Notes under the pieces: model-generated | What the model was told of the DNA's origin: nothing | Database searches by the model: none | Seen by the model: only the letters and a program-made list of their open reading frames with translations | Shown: in pieces, positions 9,358-19,674 of the stretch | Position numbering within the stretch: the first letter of the stretch is position 1 | Layout of the letters: every line of letters starts with the position of its first letter | Program-made: the position numbers and the translations under genes | Source: Gallionella sp. | GTDB taxonomy: Bacteria; Pseudomonadota; Gammaproteobacteria; Burkholderiales; Gallionellaceae | Direction of reading: 5' to 3' | Length of the DNA: 64,000 nucleotides | NCBI GenBank assembly: GCA_025350705.1 | Contig: JANXXH010000051.1 | Span: 1 to 64,000, forward strand

Positions 9358-10269
9358 TCAAGCCGCCTGTAATTGCATACGGAGAAACGCGGGAGCTTCT
9401 TCCACGCTATTGAATGTGACAAACTCCCAAGCCTGGTCATCGGCGAGCAGTTCACGCAACAGGGCGTTATTCAGGGCGTGACCGGATTTAAAACCGGAGA
9501 AGGCGCCGATCAGCGGATGCCCCAGCAAATAGAGATCGCCGATCGCGTCGAGCACTTTATGTTTGACGAATTCGTCCTCGAAACGCAATCCATCCGCATT
9601 CAGCACGCGATAGTCGTCCATCACGATGGCGTTGTCCAGACTGCCGCCCAACGCCAGGCCTTGTGCGCGCATGGCCTCGACATCCTGCATAAAGCCAAAG
9701 GTACGCGCCCGGCTGATATCACGCACGTAAGACTCATCATCCAGATCGATCGTGACGTGCTGTTTGGTATTGGCAAATACCGGGTGGGCAAAATTGATGG
9801 TAAAAGTTAATTTGTAACCGTGATGCGGCTCAAAGCGCACCCATTTGTCGCCTTGCTTTACTTCCACGATTTTTTTGATGCGTATGAATTTTTTGGCGGC
9901 TGATTGCTCAACGATTCCCGCCGACTGAAGCAGGAACACGAAGGTACCGGCACTGCCATCCATGATCGGCACTTCCGCGCTATCCAGATCTACGTAGGCG
10001 TTATCCACCCCCAATCCGGCCATTGCTGACATCAGATGCTCGATGGTGGCGACCCGCACACCGCCTTGTTCCATACAGGTAGACAAGCGTGTGTCATGCA
10101 CCCGCTCGGCGCGCGCGCGGATTTCCTCGACCGGCTTCACGTCCACACGGCGAAATACGATGCCGGTATTGACCGGGGCCGGACGTAAACCGAGCGTGAC
10201 TTTCTCGCCGCTATGCAAGCCGACACCCGTCACACTGACGGAATTTTTTAAGGTGCGTTGCTTGACCAT
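9358..10269 (-). CDS. lpxC: UDP-3-O-acyl-N-acetylglucosamine deacetylase LpxC
   Basis: LpxC performs the committed step of lipid A synthesis, removing the acetyl group from UDP-3-O-acyl-GlcNAc in the cytoplasm. The zinc ligands are present in ATIEHLMSA and HKVLDAIGD, and the catalytic-base region [15 protein letters not shown] is at the C-terminus. I place the start at the ATG at 10269 ([15 protein letters not shown]), which matches the usual N-terminus and has AAGGG six bases upstream. A longer frame up to 10305 adds 12 residues with no support. It lies about 105 bp downstream of ftsZ, the usual end of the dcw cluster. Confidence 0.97.
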   Translation of the reverse strand: MVKQRTLKNSVSVTGVGLHSGEKVTLGLRPAPVNTGIVFRRVDVKPVEEIRARAERVHDTRLSTCMEQGGVRVATIEHLMSAMAGLGVDNAYVDLDSAEVPIMDGSAGTFVFLLQSAGIVEQSAAKKFIRIKKIVEVKQGDKWVRFEPHHGYKLTFTINFAHPVFANTKQHVTIDLDDESYVRDISRARTFGFMQDVEAMRAQGLALGGSLDNAIVMDDYRVLNADGLRFEDEFVKHKVLDAIGDLYLLGHPLIGAFSGFKSGHALNNALLRELLADDQAWEFVTFNSVEEAPAFLRMQLQAA

Positions 10270-10374
10270 CGTTGCCCTTGTTACAGAATTCATTCGTATA
10301 ATCATAACACAGTCAGATTTTACTACTGCAGCACGAGGCTTTCCATATCCTTGAAACCTTTGATCCCCATTTAT

Positions 10375-11541
10375 TCAATCCGCCTGTTTACGCAAAAAAG
10401 ACGGAATGTCATAAGTATCCACCCCGGATTTTTCCATCGCATCTACCGCTGCCCTTCGGCCGCTTCTCATAATGGTCGGCGTTTCCAGTTCCCCGTAATT
10501 TACGTTGGCAACCGGCTCATCATTGGTACCGGTGCGCTGGTAATCCTGGTTCTGATAGACGATCTCCGGCTTGGATTGCTTGCGCACCTGCGATGTACCG
10601 AGGCCGGTGGCCACGACCGTCACACGCATTTCGTCACCCATGGCTTCATCGAATACCGAGCCGACGATCACGGTCGCTTCCTCTGCGGCGAACTGCACAC
10701 ACTCCATCACGTCGTCGATCTCCTTCAACTTCAGGCTGCTGCTCGAAGTGATATTAACCAGCACGCCACGCGCACCGGACATATCCACATCTTCCAACAG
10801 CGGGCTGGCGATCGCACGCTCGGCAGCAAGCCGCGCGCGATCCATGCCTGACGCTACCGCAGAACCCATCATCGCCATGCCGTTCTCCGACATCACGGTG
10901 CGCACGTCGGCAAAGTCCACGTTGATCAAACCGGGCACGTTGATCACTTCGGCGATACCTGCCACCGCGCCCTGCAATACGCCGTTGGCTGCCTTGAAAG
11001 CTTCCGGCACGGTGACCTCCTTGCCCAGCACCTCCATCAGCTTGGCATTTGGCACGATGATCAACGAATCGACATATTCGTTCAGCACCTCGATGCCTTC
11101 TTTGGCGAACCGCATCCGGTTGCCCTCATACGCGAACGGTTTGGTGACCACCGCCACGGTCAGGATATCCATCTCCTTGGCGATTTGAGCGACGATAGGC
11201 GCAGCGCCCGTTCCGGTACCGCCACCCATGCCAGCCGTGATGAACACCATGTGCGCGCCGCTGAGTATCTCCTTGATACGCTCTCGGTCTTCTTCTGCCG
11301 CCGCTTGCCCAACCGAGGGTTTGGCACCGGCACCCAATCCCTTGGTGACGTTTATACCGATCTGCAACTGGGTGCGCGCCTTGCTGCGCTTGAGTGCCTG
11401 CGCATCGGTGTTGATGACCACGAACTCGACTCCCTGCACGCCTTGCTCGATCATATGATCCACGGCATTACCGCCACAGCCGCCCACACCGATCACCTTG
11501 ATCACCGCATCCTGAGATTGTGTTTCCATGATTTCAAACAT
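10375..11541 (-). CDS. ftsZ: Cell division GTPase FtsZ
   Basis: FtsZ polymerises at mid-cell into the Z ring that recruits the divisome. The 388-residue protein has the tubulin signature GGGTGTG at residues 106-112, the N-terminal nucleotide site IGVGGCGGNAV, and the T7-loop region NVDFADVRTVM. The conserved C-terminal peptide YDIPSFLRKQ, which binds FtsA and SlmA-type partners, is intact. SlmA, a negative regulator, is encoded in the same window at 40019. The start is preceded by AAGGAG. It follows ftsA with a gap of about 70 bp. Confidence 0.98.
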   Translation of the reverse strand: MFEIMETQSQDAVIKVIGVGGCGGNAVDHMIEQGVQGVEFVVINTDAQALKRSKARTQLQIGINVTKGLGAGAKPSVGQAAAEEDRERIKEILSGAHMVFITAGMGGGTGTGAAPIVAQIAKEMDILTVAVVTKPFAYEGNRMRFAKEGIEVLNEYVDSLIIVPNAKLMEVLGKEVTVPEAFKAANGVLQGAVAGIAEVINVPGLINVDFADVRTVMSENGMAMMGSAVASGMDRARLAAERAIASPLLEDVDMSGARGVLVNITSSSSLKLKEIDDVMECVQFAAEEATVIVGSVFDEAMGDEMRVTVVATGLGTSQVRKQSKPEIVYQNQDYQRTGTNDEPVANVNYGELETPTIMRSGRRAAVDAMEKSGVDTYDIPSFLRKQAD

Positions 11542-11612
11542 CGCCGTCTCCTTAAGAAATAATTATTAAAAATCAAACCCTGTGGTACCTGAACAACCAA
11601 CCCTTAAAATTT

Positions 11613-12848
11613 CTAAAAATTTCCTTGCAGCCAGATTTTCATCCTTGCCAGCACATCGCCCAATGAATTCGATTCCATACGCCTCTCCACACTTTGTTGA
11701 TGATGCTCCAGGCCATACAGCAACAGCCCGACACCCGTCGCCATACGCGGGGTTTTCACCACATCGGACAAACCGCCGATATATTTCGGGATACCCATGC
11801 GCACCGGCAGATGGAATATCTCCTCGCCCAATTCGACCATGCCTTGCATGGCGCTGCTGCCGCCCGTGATCACGATGCCCGATGACAGCAGCTCTTCGAA
11901 GCCGCTGCGGCGCAACTCCTGCTGCACCAGCGAATACAATTCCTCGACGCGCGGCTCGATCACTTCCGCCAAGGTTTGGCGCGACAACATGCGCGGCCCG
12001 CGTTCACCCACGCCGGGCACTTCGATCACGCCGCCATCGGCCAGTTGGCGTAGCGCACAACCATGCTTGATCTTGATGTCTTCAGCATCCTGCGTCGGCG
12101 TGCGCAACGCCATCGCGATGTCGTTGGTGATCTGGTCGCCGGCGATCGGTATCACGGCGGTATGGCGGATCGCGCCACCGGTGAACACCGCGATGTCGGT
12201 GGTGCCGCCGCCGATATCCACGAGACACACGCCCAATTCTTTCTCGTCTTCGGCAAGCACGGCCTTGCTGGATGCCAGCGGTTGCAGGATCAATTCATTC
12301 ACTTCCAGTCCGCAGCGATGGATGCATTTCATGATGTTCTGCACCGCCGACACCGCACCGCTGATGATGTGCACTTCGACATCCAGACGCATCCCGCTCA
12401 TCCCCATCGGCTTCTTGATGCCGTCCTGCCCGTCGATGCTGAATTCCTGTTCGAGGATGTGCAGGATCTGCTGGTCCCCCGGCAGACTGATCGAACTGGC
12501 TGTCTCGATCACACGCTCGATATCGGCGGCAACAACCTCTTTCTCCTTGATCTTCACCATGCCACGCGAATTGATGCTGCGTATATGGCTGCCCGCAATG
12601 CCGGTATAAACCTCAGTGATCTTGCAATCGGCCATCAGTTCTGCTTCCTCCAGCGCGCGCTGGATCGCGCCCACGGTGGCTTCGATGTTGACCACCATGC
12701 CCTTCTTCATCCCGGATGACGGGTGCATGCCCATGCCGATCACTTCCAGCATGCCGTCCGCCTTGACTTCACTGACAATAACCACGATCTTGGACGTGCC
12801 GATATCCAATCCGACCACCAGATTCTTGTCTTCATTGTTTCTGCTCAT
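11613..12848 (-). CDS. ftsA: Cell division protein FtsA
   Basis: FtsA is the actin-like ATPase that tethers FtsZ to the membrane. The 411-residue length is normal. The phosphate-binding loops are seen in VVGLDIGTSKI at the N-terminus and CLVDIGGGTTDIAVF in the middle, and the adenosine loop in VITGGSSAMQGM. The C-terminus DVLARMKIWLQGNF forms the expected amphipathic membrane-targeting helix. It lies between ftsQ and ftsZ in the standard order. Confidence 0.97.
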   Translation of the reverse strand: MSRNNEDKNLVVGLDIGTSKIVVIVSEVKADGMLEVIGMGMHPSSGMKKGMVVNIEATVGAIQRALEEAELMADCKITEVYTGIAGSHIRSINSRGMVKIKEKEVVAADIERVIETASSISLPGDQQILHILEQEFSIDGQDGIKKPMGMSGMRLDVEVHIISGAVSAVQNIMKCIHRCGLEVNELILQPLASSKAVLAEDEKELGVCLVDIGGGTTDIAVFTGGAIRHTAVIPIAGDQITNDIAMALRTPTQDAEDIKIKHGCALRQLADGGVIEVPGVGERGPRMLSRQTLAEVIEPRVEELYSLVQQELRRSGFEELLSSGIVITGGSSAMQGMVELGEEIFHLPVRMGIPKYIGGLSDVVKTPRMATGVGLLLYGLEHHQQSVERRMESNSLGDVLARMKIWLQGNF

Positions 12849-12874
12849 CGCTTGTTCTCCACTACTACTACTAA

Positions 12875-13597
12875 TTAACCTTGTTTAGCCAAACCGCTTT
12901 GAACCAGACCGCCCACCGCAAATCCATTGCGGTAGCGCAAGTCCACATATTTCACCTTGCTCTGTACTGTCGCGAGGCTATAGGGATAAACCTCCACGAA
13001 TCTTGCCAAACGTTGTTGCATATCTTCACGCCCCAACTCCAGCACCATGCCGTTGCTCAAGCGCAATTGCCATGCATGGCGCGGCGACAAGGCAAGCAGC
13101 GACACCTGCAAATCCAGTTCAGCAAGCTGCTGGCTGAACTGCTTGTAATGTTGCGTCACCTCAGCCGCCGTTCCGTCCTGCCCGGTAAAACCCGGCAACA
13201 CCTGTTCACTGGCCGCAACAAAAACCTCACCCTGCTGATTCACCAGCGCTGCGCCGTTCCAGCGTGCCAACGCCTGGTGCTCTTCCAGTCGCACCGCCAA
13301 TCGATCGGGAAATTCGCGGCGTATGCTGACGTTGCGCACCCAAGGCAGCTTTTCCAACGACTGCCTCAATCGTTCGATATCCACGGTAAAAAAATTCCCA
13401 TATACCTCGCTGCGCACCACCCGCAACACTTCCGCTGCATCGACCCGTTGCGGGGCCGCACTCAAGCTCACGCCCTGCAATGGGAACGATCCCTGCAGAT
13501 GCGTCACGTAATAGACCGCACCGTACAACACCGCGCACGCGCTAAATGCAAACATCGCGTTGGCGATACTGCGCAACAGTGCAGCGTTATCCCACAT
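12875..13597 (-). CDS. ftsQ: Cell division protein FtsQ
   Basis: FtsQ is a bitopic inner-membrane protein that links the cytoplasmic and periplasmic parts of the divisome and binds FtsB/FtsL. A single transmembrane helix is at about residues 12-32. The POTRA domain follows ([19 protein letters not shown] ... [20 protein letters not shown], a highly typical motif), then the FtsQ beta domain. The 240-residue length is normal. Its start overlaps the end of ddl by 11 nt, which suggests translational coupling. Confidence 0.95.
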   Translation of the reverse strand: MWDNAALLRSIANAMFAFSACAVLYGAVYYVTHLQGSFPLQGVSLSAAPQRVDAAEVLRVVRSEVYGNFFTVDIERLRQSLEKLPWVRNVSIRREFPDRLAVRLEEHQALARWNGAALVNQQGEVFVAASEQVLPGFTGQDGTAAEVTQHYKQFSQQLAELDLQVSLLALSPRHAWQLRLSNGMVLELGREDMQQRLARFVEVYPYSLATVQSKVKYVDLRYRNGFAVGGLVQSGLAKQG

Positions 13598-14507
13598 GCG
13601 CCAACTCCAATACGTGTACCACCAATTGTTCGAAGCTCATCCCCGCCTGACGCGCCGCCATCGGCACCAGACTGTGATCGGTCATGCCCGGCGAGGTGTT
13701 CACTTCGAGCAGATACGGCTTGCCCGTGTTGTCTTTCAAAAAATCCACGCGCCCCCAGCCCTGCCCGCCGATCAGCGCAAACGCCTGTATGGCCAGACGC
13801 TTCATCTCGGTTTCCTGCGTAGTGCTCAAATCACTCGGGCACAAATAGCGGGTGTCGTTGCGCAAATATTTCGCCTCGTAGTCATAGAACTCATTGGCCG
13901 GTTCGATCTTGATCACCGGCAACGCCTGTTCACCCAGTATCGCCACGGTATATTCCCCGCCGCCGATGAAACTTTCCGCAAGCACCAGCTTGTCGTACTT
14001 GACGGCCTCGCGATATGCAGCGGGCAATTCGCCGACCGCTTTCACTTTGCTGATGCCGACACTGGAACCTTCATTGGCCGGTTTCACAAACAGCGGCAGA
14101 CCCAACTTTTGCGCAACCACTTTCCAGTCGCTGTGTTCATCGAGCAGTGCATAGTCGGGTATCGGCAATCCGACCGCCTGCCACACCAGCTTGGTGCGCC
14201 ACTTGTCCATGCCCAGCGCGGAAGCCATCACCCCGCTGCCGGTATAAGGAACACCCAGCAATTCCAGCGCGCCCTGCACCGTACCGTCTTCGCCATAGCG
14301 TCCATGCAGCGCGATGAACGCCCGGTCAAATCCATCGTCGAGCAGCGCCTGCAAATTCTGCACGGCAGGATCGAATGGATATGCATCCACGCCGCTGCGC
14401 TGCAAAGCCGCCAATACCGCCGCACCGCTTTTCAGCGACACCTCGCGCTCGGTGGATTTACCGCCAAACAACACCGCCACTTTTCCAAATTTATGTATTT
14501 TATCCAT
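13587..14507 (-). CDS. ddl: D-alanine--D-alanine ligase
   Basis: Ddl joins two D-Ala residues with ATP for the end of the peptidoglycan stem peptide, which MurF then adds. The ATP-grasp enzyme has 306 residues. Visible motifs are [16 protein letters not shown] at the N-terminus, [25 protein letters not shown], the metal-binding GRVDFL and the C-terminal [16 protein letters not shown]. It lies in the dcw cluster between murB and ftsQ, where ddlB is normally found. The gap to murB holds a CACAGAG-type repeat. Confidence 0.97.
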   Translation of the reverse strand: MDKIHKFGKVAVLFGGKSTEREVSLKSGAAVLAALQRSGVDAYPFDPAVQNLQALLDDGFDRAFIALHGRYGEDGTVQGALELLGVPYTGSGVMASALGMDKWRTKLVWQAVGLPIPDYALLDEHSDWKVVAQKLGLPLFVKPANEGSSVGISKVKAVGELPAAYREAVKYDKLVLAESFIGGGEYTVAILGEQALPVIKIEPANEFYDYEAKYLRNDTRYLCPSDLSTTQETEMKRLAIQAFALIGGQGWGRVDFLKDNTGKPYLLEVNTSPGMTDHSLVPMAARQAGMSFEQLVVHVLELAHVG

Positions 14508-14521
14508 TCAAAAATCCAAAC

Positions 14522-14584
14522 CAGCCACAGAGTACACAGAGCACACAGAGAAAACCGTTATCCTCTCCGTGATCTCAGTGCTAA
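14522..14584. repeat. CACAGAG palindromic repeat, degenerate copy
   Basis: It has the same GCCACAGAG...CACAGAG left arm as the copy at 2929-3014, with a worn right arm CTCCGTGATCTCAGTG. It fills the murB-ddl gap and runs to the murB stop. Confidence 0.6.
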
Positions 14585-15645
14585 ACATTTTTTTCTCCAA
14601 TAATTCTCACTTCAGGATGCAACCTCACACCTGTATGCCGCTCGACTTTGGCCTGCACTACATGGATCAGGTTCTCGATGTCTGCCGCCGTCGCAGCGCC
14701 GGTATTCACAATAAAGTTGGCATGCTTCTCTGACACCTGCGCACCACCGATCTGCTTGCCCTTCAGACCACTCTCCTGAATCAATCGCGCCGCATGGTCG
14801 TTTGGCGGATTACGGAACACCGAACCTGCATTCGGCAGATTCAAAGGCTGACTGGTGATGCGCTTGCTCAGCAACGCCTTGATTTCCTGCCGCGCATTCT
14901 CGCCATCTCCTTTGGCAAATTGCAGCCACGCTGCAGCAAACCATTCTTCCTCAGCAGGGATTAAAGAGAGCTTTTCTCGTTCGCCTGGCTTCGCCCCCCT
15001 CGCTTCGCTCTCCCCGCTTACGGGATAACCAGCGACTTGGCCGTCGTTTTCTGACGGCTTAGTCGAATGGCTAGTTGTTCCACCAGAGGATTGAGGAGAG
15101 GGTAGCAATGCCGCATGGCGATATCCGATTTCATAATCGGCTGTCGTGCGCACATGCACTTCGCCTTTTCTATTCACGGTCTGCACGCGCAGCACCTTCT
15201 CCCATGTTTCGCTGCCATAACAACCGGCGTTCATCGCCAGCATGCCGCCCAGCGTACCGGGAATGCCGGCGAAAAATTCTGCGCCGCACAAATTATGTGT
15301 AGCGGCAAAGCGCGCCAACTTCGCACCTGGCACTCCGGCTTCGGCATAGATGCTGCCATCCAACTCGAGATGCAACCCACTCAATGTTCCATGCAACATC
15401 AACACCGTGCCGCGCAAACCTCCGTCGCGCACCAGCAGATTACTGCCCAGCCCCACCGCATACAGAGGTTCTCCATCAGGCAAGCTGCGCAAGAACATCA
15501 GCAGATCTTGCATATCTGCAGGCTGATACATCCGCTCAGCCGTACCGCCTGCACGCCAACTTGTGTATTTGCACATCGGCACGTTGTGGCTCAACGTGCC
15601 ACGCAATGCCGAATCGCTAATATGTTGCAGCTCGTTCATATTCAT
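14581..15645 (-). CDS. murB: UDP-N-acetylenolpyruvoylglucosamine reductase MurB with a repeat-derived insertion
   Basis: MurB is the FAD enzyme that reduces UDP-GlcNAc-enolpyruvate to UDP-MurNAc in the cytoplasm. FAD-site motifs [17 protein letters not shown] and [21 protein letters not shown] are present, as are the catalytic Ser in NAGSVFRNP and Glu in HPEVRIIGE. At 354 residues it is longer than I expect, and the excess is at residues about 179-230. There a low-complexity, Ser/Gly/Pro-rich segment interrupts the normal join between YEIGYRH and EEWFAAAWL. The DNA of that segment resembles a dispersed repeat. The catalytic parts are intact. The start overlaps the murC stop as ATGA. Confidence 0.95.
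   Translation of the reverse strand: MNMNELQHISDSALRGTLSHNVPMCKYTSWRAGGTAERMYQPADMQDLLMFLRSLPDGEPLYAVGLGSNLLVRDGGLRGTVLMLHGTLSGLHLELDGSIYAEAGVPGAKLARFAATHNLCGAEFFAGIPGTLGGMLAMNAGCYGSETWEKVLRVQTVNRKGEVHVRTTADYEIGYRHAALLPSPQSSGGTTSHSTKPSENDGQVAGYPVSGESEARGAKPGEREKLSLIPAEEEWFAAAWLQFAKGDGENARQEIKALLSKRITSQPLNLPNAGSVFRNPPNDHAARLIQESGLKGKQIGGAQVSEKHANFIVNTGAATAADIENLIHVVQAKVERHTGVRLHPEVRIIGEKNV
14956..15111. repeat. Repeat-derived in-frame insertion inside murB
   Basis: About 155 bp with no stop in the murB frame. It contains a small palindrome (GCCGTC AGAAAAC GACGGC on the minus strand) and a CGCTTACGGG/CTTCGCTCTCCCC stretch like REP units elsewhere in the window. The encoded segment has no counterpart in the MurB proteins I know. 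Confidence 0.6.
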
Positions 15646-17093
15646 GGCTCACCCGGACGTTGCGTCTGCATGGCCGGCATTTTCCCGGTCGCATCCGCGT
15701 CGTTTTTTCCCAGCAATTTATTAGGCGTAGTTCCAATCGATCCCGCGCCCATCGTGATGACCACATCGCCATCACTCGCCATTTGCATGATCGCCTGCGG
15801 CATCAGCTCGATATCCTCGACAAATACCACCTGGCTCTGTCCGGCCACACGCAAGGCATGCATCAACGCACGTCCGTCTGCCGCGACGATGGGTTGCTCG
15901 CCTGCCGCATAGACTTCGGCCAGCACCAGCGCATCCACACTGCGCAGCACTTTCACAAAGTCCTCAAACAAATCTCGAGTCCGGCTATAGCGATGCGGTT
16001 GAAATGCCAACACCAGACGCTTGTTCGGAAACGCGCCGCGCACGGCCTCCAGCGTCGCCACCATTTCCACCGGATGGTGTCCGTAGTCGTCGATCAGCGT
16101 GAAGCTGCCGCCATCCGGCAATGCCACTTCGCCGTATCGCTGGAAGCGTCTGCCGACACCCTGAAATTCCGCGAGTGCCTCGATGATCGCTTTATCCGCC
16201 ACACCGACTTCCAGCGCGATGGCGATCGCGGCGAGAGAATTCAACACGTTGTGCATTCCCGCCAGATTGAGCGTGATGTCCAGATCCTTGGGTGTTCCGT
16301 TCTGGCGGCATTGCGCGGTAAAGCGCATTTGACCGCCCTGATGGCGCACATTCACGGCGCGGATCTGCGCACCTTCGCTGAAACCATAAGTCGTCACCGG
16401 CTTGCTGATGCGCGGCAAAATATCACGAACATTGGTATCGTCCACGCACAGTATCGCCCTGCCATAGAACGGCAAGTGTTCGACGAAATCCACGAACGCC
16501 TGCTTAAGTTTTTCAAAATCGTGGCCATAGGTTTCCATATGGTCAGCGTCGATATTGGTAATCACCGCGAGTATCGGTTGCAGATACAGGAACGAGGCAT
16601 CCGACTCGTCGGCCTCGACCACGATGAATTCGCCGGTACCCAGCTTTGCGTTACTGTCGCTGCTGTTCAGTTTTCCGCCGATCACATAAGTCGGGTCGAA
16701 TCCACCCTTGGCCAGCACACTGGAGGTCAGCGAAGTCGTGGTGGTCTTGCCGTGCGTGCCCGCTACTGCGATTCCCTGACGCAAGCGCATCAACTCGGTC
16801 AGCATCATCGCACGCGGCACTATCGGAATACCGCGTGCACGCGCAGCCAGCACTTCGGGGTTGTCATTGCTCACCGCAGTCGAGATCACCACCACGTCCG
16901 CCTTGGTCAAATGCTCCTCGGCGTGACCGAGGTACACCGTCGCACCCAATTGTTTGAGGCGACGTGTTGCGGCGTTTTTACCCAGATCGGATCCGCTCAC
17001 TTTGAATCCCAGATTGAGCAGCACCTCGGCGATGCCGCTCATGCCGGAACCGCCGATGCCTACGAAATGAAGATGTTTAACTTTATGCTTCAT
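15642..17093 (-). CDS. murC: UDP-N-acetylmuramate--L-alanine ligase MurC
   Basis: MurC adds L-Ala to UDP-MurNAc, the first step of the stem peptide, using ATP. The N-terminal dinucleotide-like motif [17 protein letters not shown], the P-loop [10 protein letters not shown], and the C-terminal-domain motif FQPHRYSRT are all present. I choose the ATG at 17093 ([12 protein letters not shown]), because it overlaps the murG stop as ATGA and matches the family; an upstream frame to 17111 is less likely. The length is 483 residues. The last 20 residues are a Lys/Met/Gln-rich tail beyond the usual end, of no known role. Confidence 0.97.
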   Translation of the reverse strand: MKHKVKHLHFVGIGGSGMSGIAEVLLNLGFKVSGSDLGKNAATRRLKQLGATVYLGHAEEHLTKADVVVISTAVSNDNPEVLAARARGIPIVPRAMMLTELMRLRQGIAVAGTHGKTTTTSLTSSVLAKGGFDPTYVIGGKLNSSDSNAKLGTGEFIVVEADESDASFLYLQPILAVITNIDADHMETYGHDFEKLKQAFVDFVEHLPFYGRAILCVDDTNVRDILPRISKPVTTYGFSEGAQIRAVNVRHQGGQMRFTAQCRQNGTPKDLDITLNLAGMHNVLNSLAAIAIALEVGVADKAIIEALAEFQGVGRRFQRYGEVALPDGGSFTLIDDYGHHPVEMVATLEAVRGAFPNKRLVLAFQPHRYSRTRDLFEDFVKVLRSVDALVLAEVYAAGEQPIVAADGRALMHALRVAGQSQVVFVEDIELMPQAIMQMASDGDVVITMGAGSIGTTPNKLLGKNDADATGKMPAMQTQRPGEP

Positions 17094-18238
17094 GCCGCCA
17101 AGCCCTCGCATGCTCTTGCTACCGCGAATGCCGCATCCGGCTTGGCCACTTCTCGCGCCTTGTGTGCCATCGCCAATAATTTTTTGCGTCCACTCTTTGC
17201 ATCCTCCTGCACGCCATCCACAAAGTCGCCAAGCAACTTCGCCAGTTTTTCTGCGCTCATATCGCTCTGCGGCAACAACACCGCCGCACCGTGCTTGCTC
17301 AGAAATTGCGCGTTGCGAGTCTGGTGATCGTCCACCGCAAACGGGAATGGGATCAATATGCTTGCCACGCCCGCAGCAGCAAGCTCAGCGATCGTCAATG
17401 CACCCGCGCGACAAATCACCAGGTCGGCATTGCCATAATGCTTGGCCATTTCATCCATGAATGGCTTGATGTCTGCCTGCACCCCGGCCTGTTGATACGA
17501 TTTTTGCACCGTGTCGAAATGTTGTTTGCCTGTTTGATGCAGCACACTGGGACGCACATCCTGGTTCAGCAGTGCGAGCGCTTTCGGCAATGCTTCATTG
17601 ATCGCCTTTGCGCCCAGACTGCCGCCTACCACCAGCACATTCAGCTTGCCGTTGCGTGCGTCATAGCGTTGCTGCGGATCAGGCAAAGCTGCAATATCGC
17701 GGCGCACCGGATTGCCGCACCATATCGCGTGAGGCAATACGTCGGGAAATCCGCTCATCACTTTTTGCGCGATGTGTGCCAGCACCTTGTTGCTTAATCC
17801 GGCGATGGAGTTTTGTTCATGGATCACCAGCGGACGGCGCAACAATGCCGCCATCATCCCACCCGGGAAAGTGATGTATCCGCCCATGCCCAACACCACA
17901 TCGGGACGATGGCGCAATATCGCAGCGGCACTCTGCCATAATGCAACCAGCAGATCGAACGGCATCAGCAGCCAACGCAGCAAACCTTTGCCACGCACGC
18001 CGGAAAAGCGCACCCACGCTATTTCGTATCCATGCCGCGGAATCAGTTCAGCCTCCATGCTGTTGGGCGCACCCAGCCAGGTTACGTGCCATCCCCGCGA
18101 ACGCAGTACATCGGCTACAGCAAGGGCCGGGAATATGTGCCCGCCAGTTCCGCCTGCCATGATCAGTATTGAGCGGCTGCGTGAGGGTGGAGGCGAAGCC
18201 TCCGGGTACCCACCGGCGTACTCCTTGCGGGTGCTCAT
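17090..18238 (-). CDS. murG: UDP-GlcNAc:undecaprenyl-PP-MurNAc-pentapeptide transferase MurG, with a repeat-coded N-terminus
   Basis: MurG adds GlcNAc to lipid I to make lipid II at the inner face of the membrane. The glycine loops [16 protein letters not shown] and [13 protein letters not shown] and the donor-site [15 protein letters not shown] are intact. I place the start at the ATG at 18238, which overlaps the ftsW stop as ATGA; a longer frame to 18307 runs inside ftsW. Family members normally start just before [11 protein letters not shown], so the first 20 or so residues ([20 protein letters not shown]) are extra. They are coded by a copy of the repeat that also fills the ftsW N-terminus. 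Confidence 0.95.
   Translation of the reverse strand: MSTRKEYAGGYPEASPPPSRSRSILIMAGGTGGHIFPALAVADVLRSRGWHVTWLGAPNSMEAELIPRHGYEIAWVRFSGVRGKGLLRWLLMPFDLLVALWQSAAAILRHRPDVVLGMGGYITFPGGMMAALLRRPLVIHEQNSIAGLSNKVLAHIAQKVMSGFPDVLPHAIWCGNPVRRDIAALPDPQQRYDARNGKLNVLVVGGSLGAKAINEALPKALALLNQDVRPSVLHQTGKQHFDTVQKSYQQAGVQADIKPFMDEMAKHYGNADLVICRAGALTIAELAAAGVASILIPFPFAVDDHQTRNAQFLSKHGAAVLLPQSDMSAEKLAKLLGDFVDGVQEDAKSGRKKLLAMAHKAREVAKPDAAFAVARACEGLAA
18185..18238. repeat. GGGTACCCA-CGGCG repeat unit at the murG start
   Basis: It carries CCGGGTACCCACCGGCGTACTCCTTGCGGGTG in two pieces, the same unit as at 19392-19446. It supplies the murG start codon region and the extra N-terminal residues. Confidence 0.7.
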
Positions 18239-19674
18239 ACCGTAAGTCCCCGGGCAATTCTTCTGTTTTCGTAGTCGATCCTCAGCAGCACTGCTGCCGC
18301 CACGCAATTAACCATGATGCCGCTTCCACCGAAACTCAGGAACGGCAGGGTCAATCCTTTGGTCGGCAGCACGCCCATGTTCACGCCGATATTGATCATC
18401 GCCTGCGCGCCGATCCACACACCGATACCTTGCGCGGCCAGCGCAGAAAAGTTGCGTTCGAGAAACACGGCATGCCGGCCGATCTGGAACGAGCGCACCA
18501 CCAGAAGAGCGAACAGTCCGATCACCGCAGTCACGCCGACCAGACCCAATTCCTCCGCGATCACCGCCATCAGGAAATCGGTGTGCGCTTCCGGCAGGTA
18601 GAACAATTTCTCCACACTACCGCCCAACCCCACGCCCAGCCATTCGCCGCGCCCGAACGCGATCAACGCATGACTCAATTGATATCCCTTGCCATACGGA
18701 TCAGACCAAGGATCCATGAATCCGATGACGCGTTGCATGCGGTAAGGCGAGGAAAATACCAAGGCGGTAAACGCCAACGGCAGCGTCACCAGCAACGCAG
18801 CGAACACTGAAAGGTTGAAGCCGCCCAGCCACAAGGTACAGAAGGCGATAGACAGGATCACCACAAGCGCGCCCATGTCAGGTTCTTGCAACAGCAAACC
18901 ACCGATCAGCACCATCACCACCAGCATCGGCACAAAAGCTTTGGTGAAAAGGTGGCCGACCTTGCCCTTGCGCACCGTGTAATCGGCGGCATACAACACG
19001 GCAAACAGCTTCATCAACTCGGAGGGTTGCAGATTGATCACGAACAGCGACAGCCAGCGGCGACTTCCATTCACCTCCCGCCCGACACCCGGGATCAGCA
19101 CCAACACCAACAATGCCGCGCCGATCAAAAATAAATACGGCGCGTAGGTCTGCCACATTTGCACCGGCACCTGAAAAGCGAACAGCCCCACCAACAACCC
19201 GGCGGCAATGTACACACCATGACGCATCAGATAGTAAGCCGGCTGATAACCGGTGAATTTATTGGCCTCTGCAGTGGCGATCGAGGCGGAATAAACCATC
19301 ACCAAACCCAGCGCGAGCAGACCTATCAATGCCCAGATCAGCAATTCGTCGTATTGCGTTTGGGGCGGCGCAGTGCGTGTCTTGACAGCGATAGGGTAGG
19401 GGTGAAACCCCCGGGTACCCATCGGCGTACTCCTTGCGGGTGCAGCGATAGGGTGAGGGTGAGGGTGCAACCCCTGGGTACCCGTCGGCGGTGTCGATCT
19501 TGCCCAGCGGTTGCCTGGATACAAGTCGCCTGCATCGCGACTCCTTGCGGATGCCGTATAAGTGCGGGGTGAAACTCCCTGCGTTCCCTTCGGCGATATC
19601 AATTTCGCCCAACCAAGGATTGTTTTCGAAATTCCTGTTTTGCGCGTGCTCCTTGCCTTCGCTAATGATGACAT
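18235..19674 (-). CDS. ftsW: Lipid II polymerase FtsW with a long repeat-coded N-terminal extension
   Basis: FtsW is the SEDS-family glycosyltransferase that polymerises septal peptidoglycan together with FtsI. From about residue 106 the family pattern begins ([24 protein letters not shown]), followed by the other membrane helices and the motifs [23 protein letters not shown] and [10 protein letters not shown]. The 479-residue length is about 100 longer than usual. The excess is an Arg/Pro/Gly-rich N-terminus with three related units ([24 protein letters not shown]). The start at 19674 overlaps murD by 13 nt, and no later start is obvious before the repeats. The extension would lie in the cytoplasm. 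Confidence 0.94.
   Translation of the reverse strand: MSSLAKARSTRKTGISKTILGWAKLISPKGTQGVSPRTYTASARSRDAGDLYPGNRWARSTPPTGTQGLHPHPHPIAAPARSTPMGTRGFHPYPIAVKTRTAPPQTQYDELLIWALIGLLALGLVMVYSASIATAEANKFTGYQPAYYLMRHGVYIAAGLLVGLFAFQVPVQMWQTYAPYLFLIGAALLVLVLIPGVGREVNGSRRWLSLFVINLQPSELMKLFAVLYAADYTVRKGKVGHLFTKAFVPMLVVMVLIGGLLLQEPDMGALVVILSIAFCTLWLGGFNLSVFAALLVTLPLAFTALVFSSPYRMQRVIGFMDPWSDPYGKGYQLSHALIAFGRGEWLGVGLGGSVEKLFYLPEAHTDFLMAVIAEELGLVGVTAVIGLFALLVVRSFQIGRHAVFLERNFSALAAQGIGVWIGAQAMINIGVNMGVLPTKGLTLPFLSFGGSGIMVNCVAAAVLLRIDYENRRIARGLTV
19392..19610. repeat. Three degenerate tandem repeat units in the ftsW 5' end
   Basis: Units of about 60-80 bp share GGTGAAACCCC(C)GGGTACCC(A/G)TCGGCG and (TA)CTCCTTGCGGGTGC. 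A fourth unit is at the murG start (18185-18238). The FtsW and MurG frames differ across the unit, so the same DNA gives GTQGLHP-type residues in FtsW and [10 protein letters not shown]-type residues in MurG. Confidence 0.75.

Noticed and set aside
15660-17327. A 555-residue open frame on the plus strand
   Set aside because: It lies fully antisense to murC and the murG 3' end, which are certain genes. Its translation is His/Gln/Arg-rich as expected from a shadow frame.
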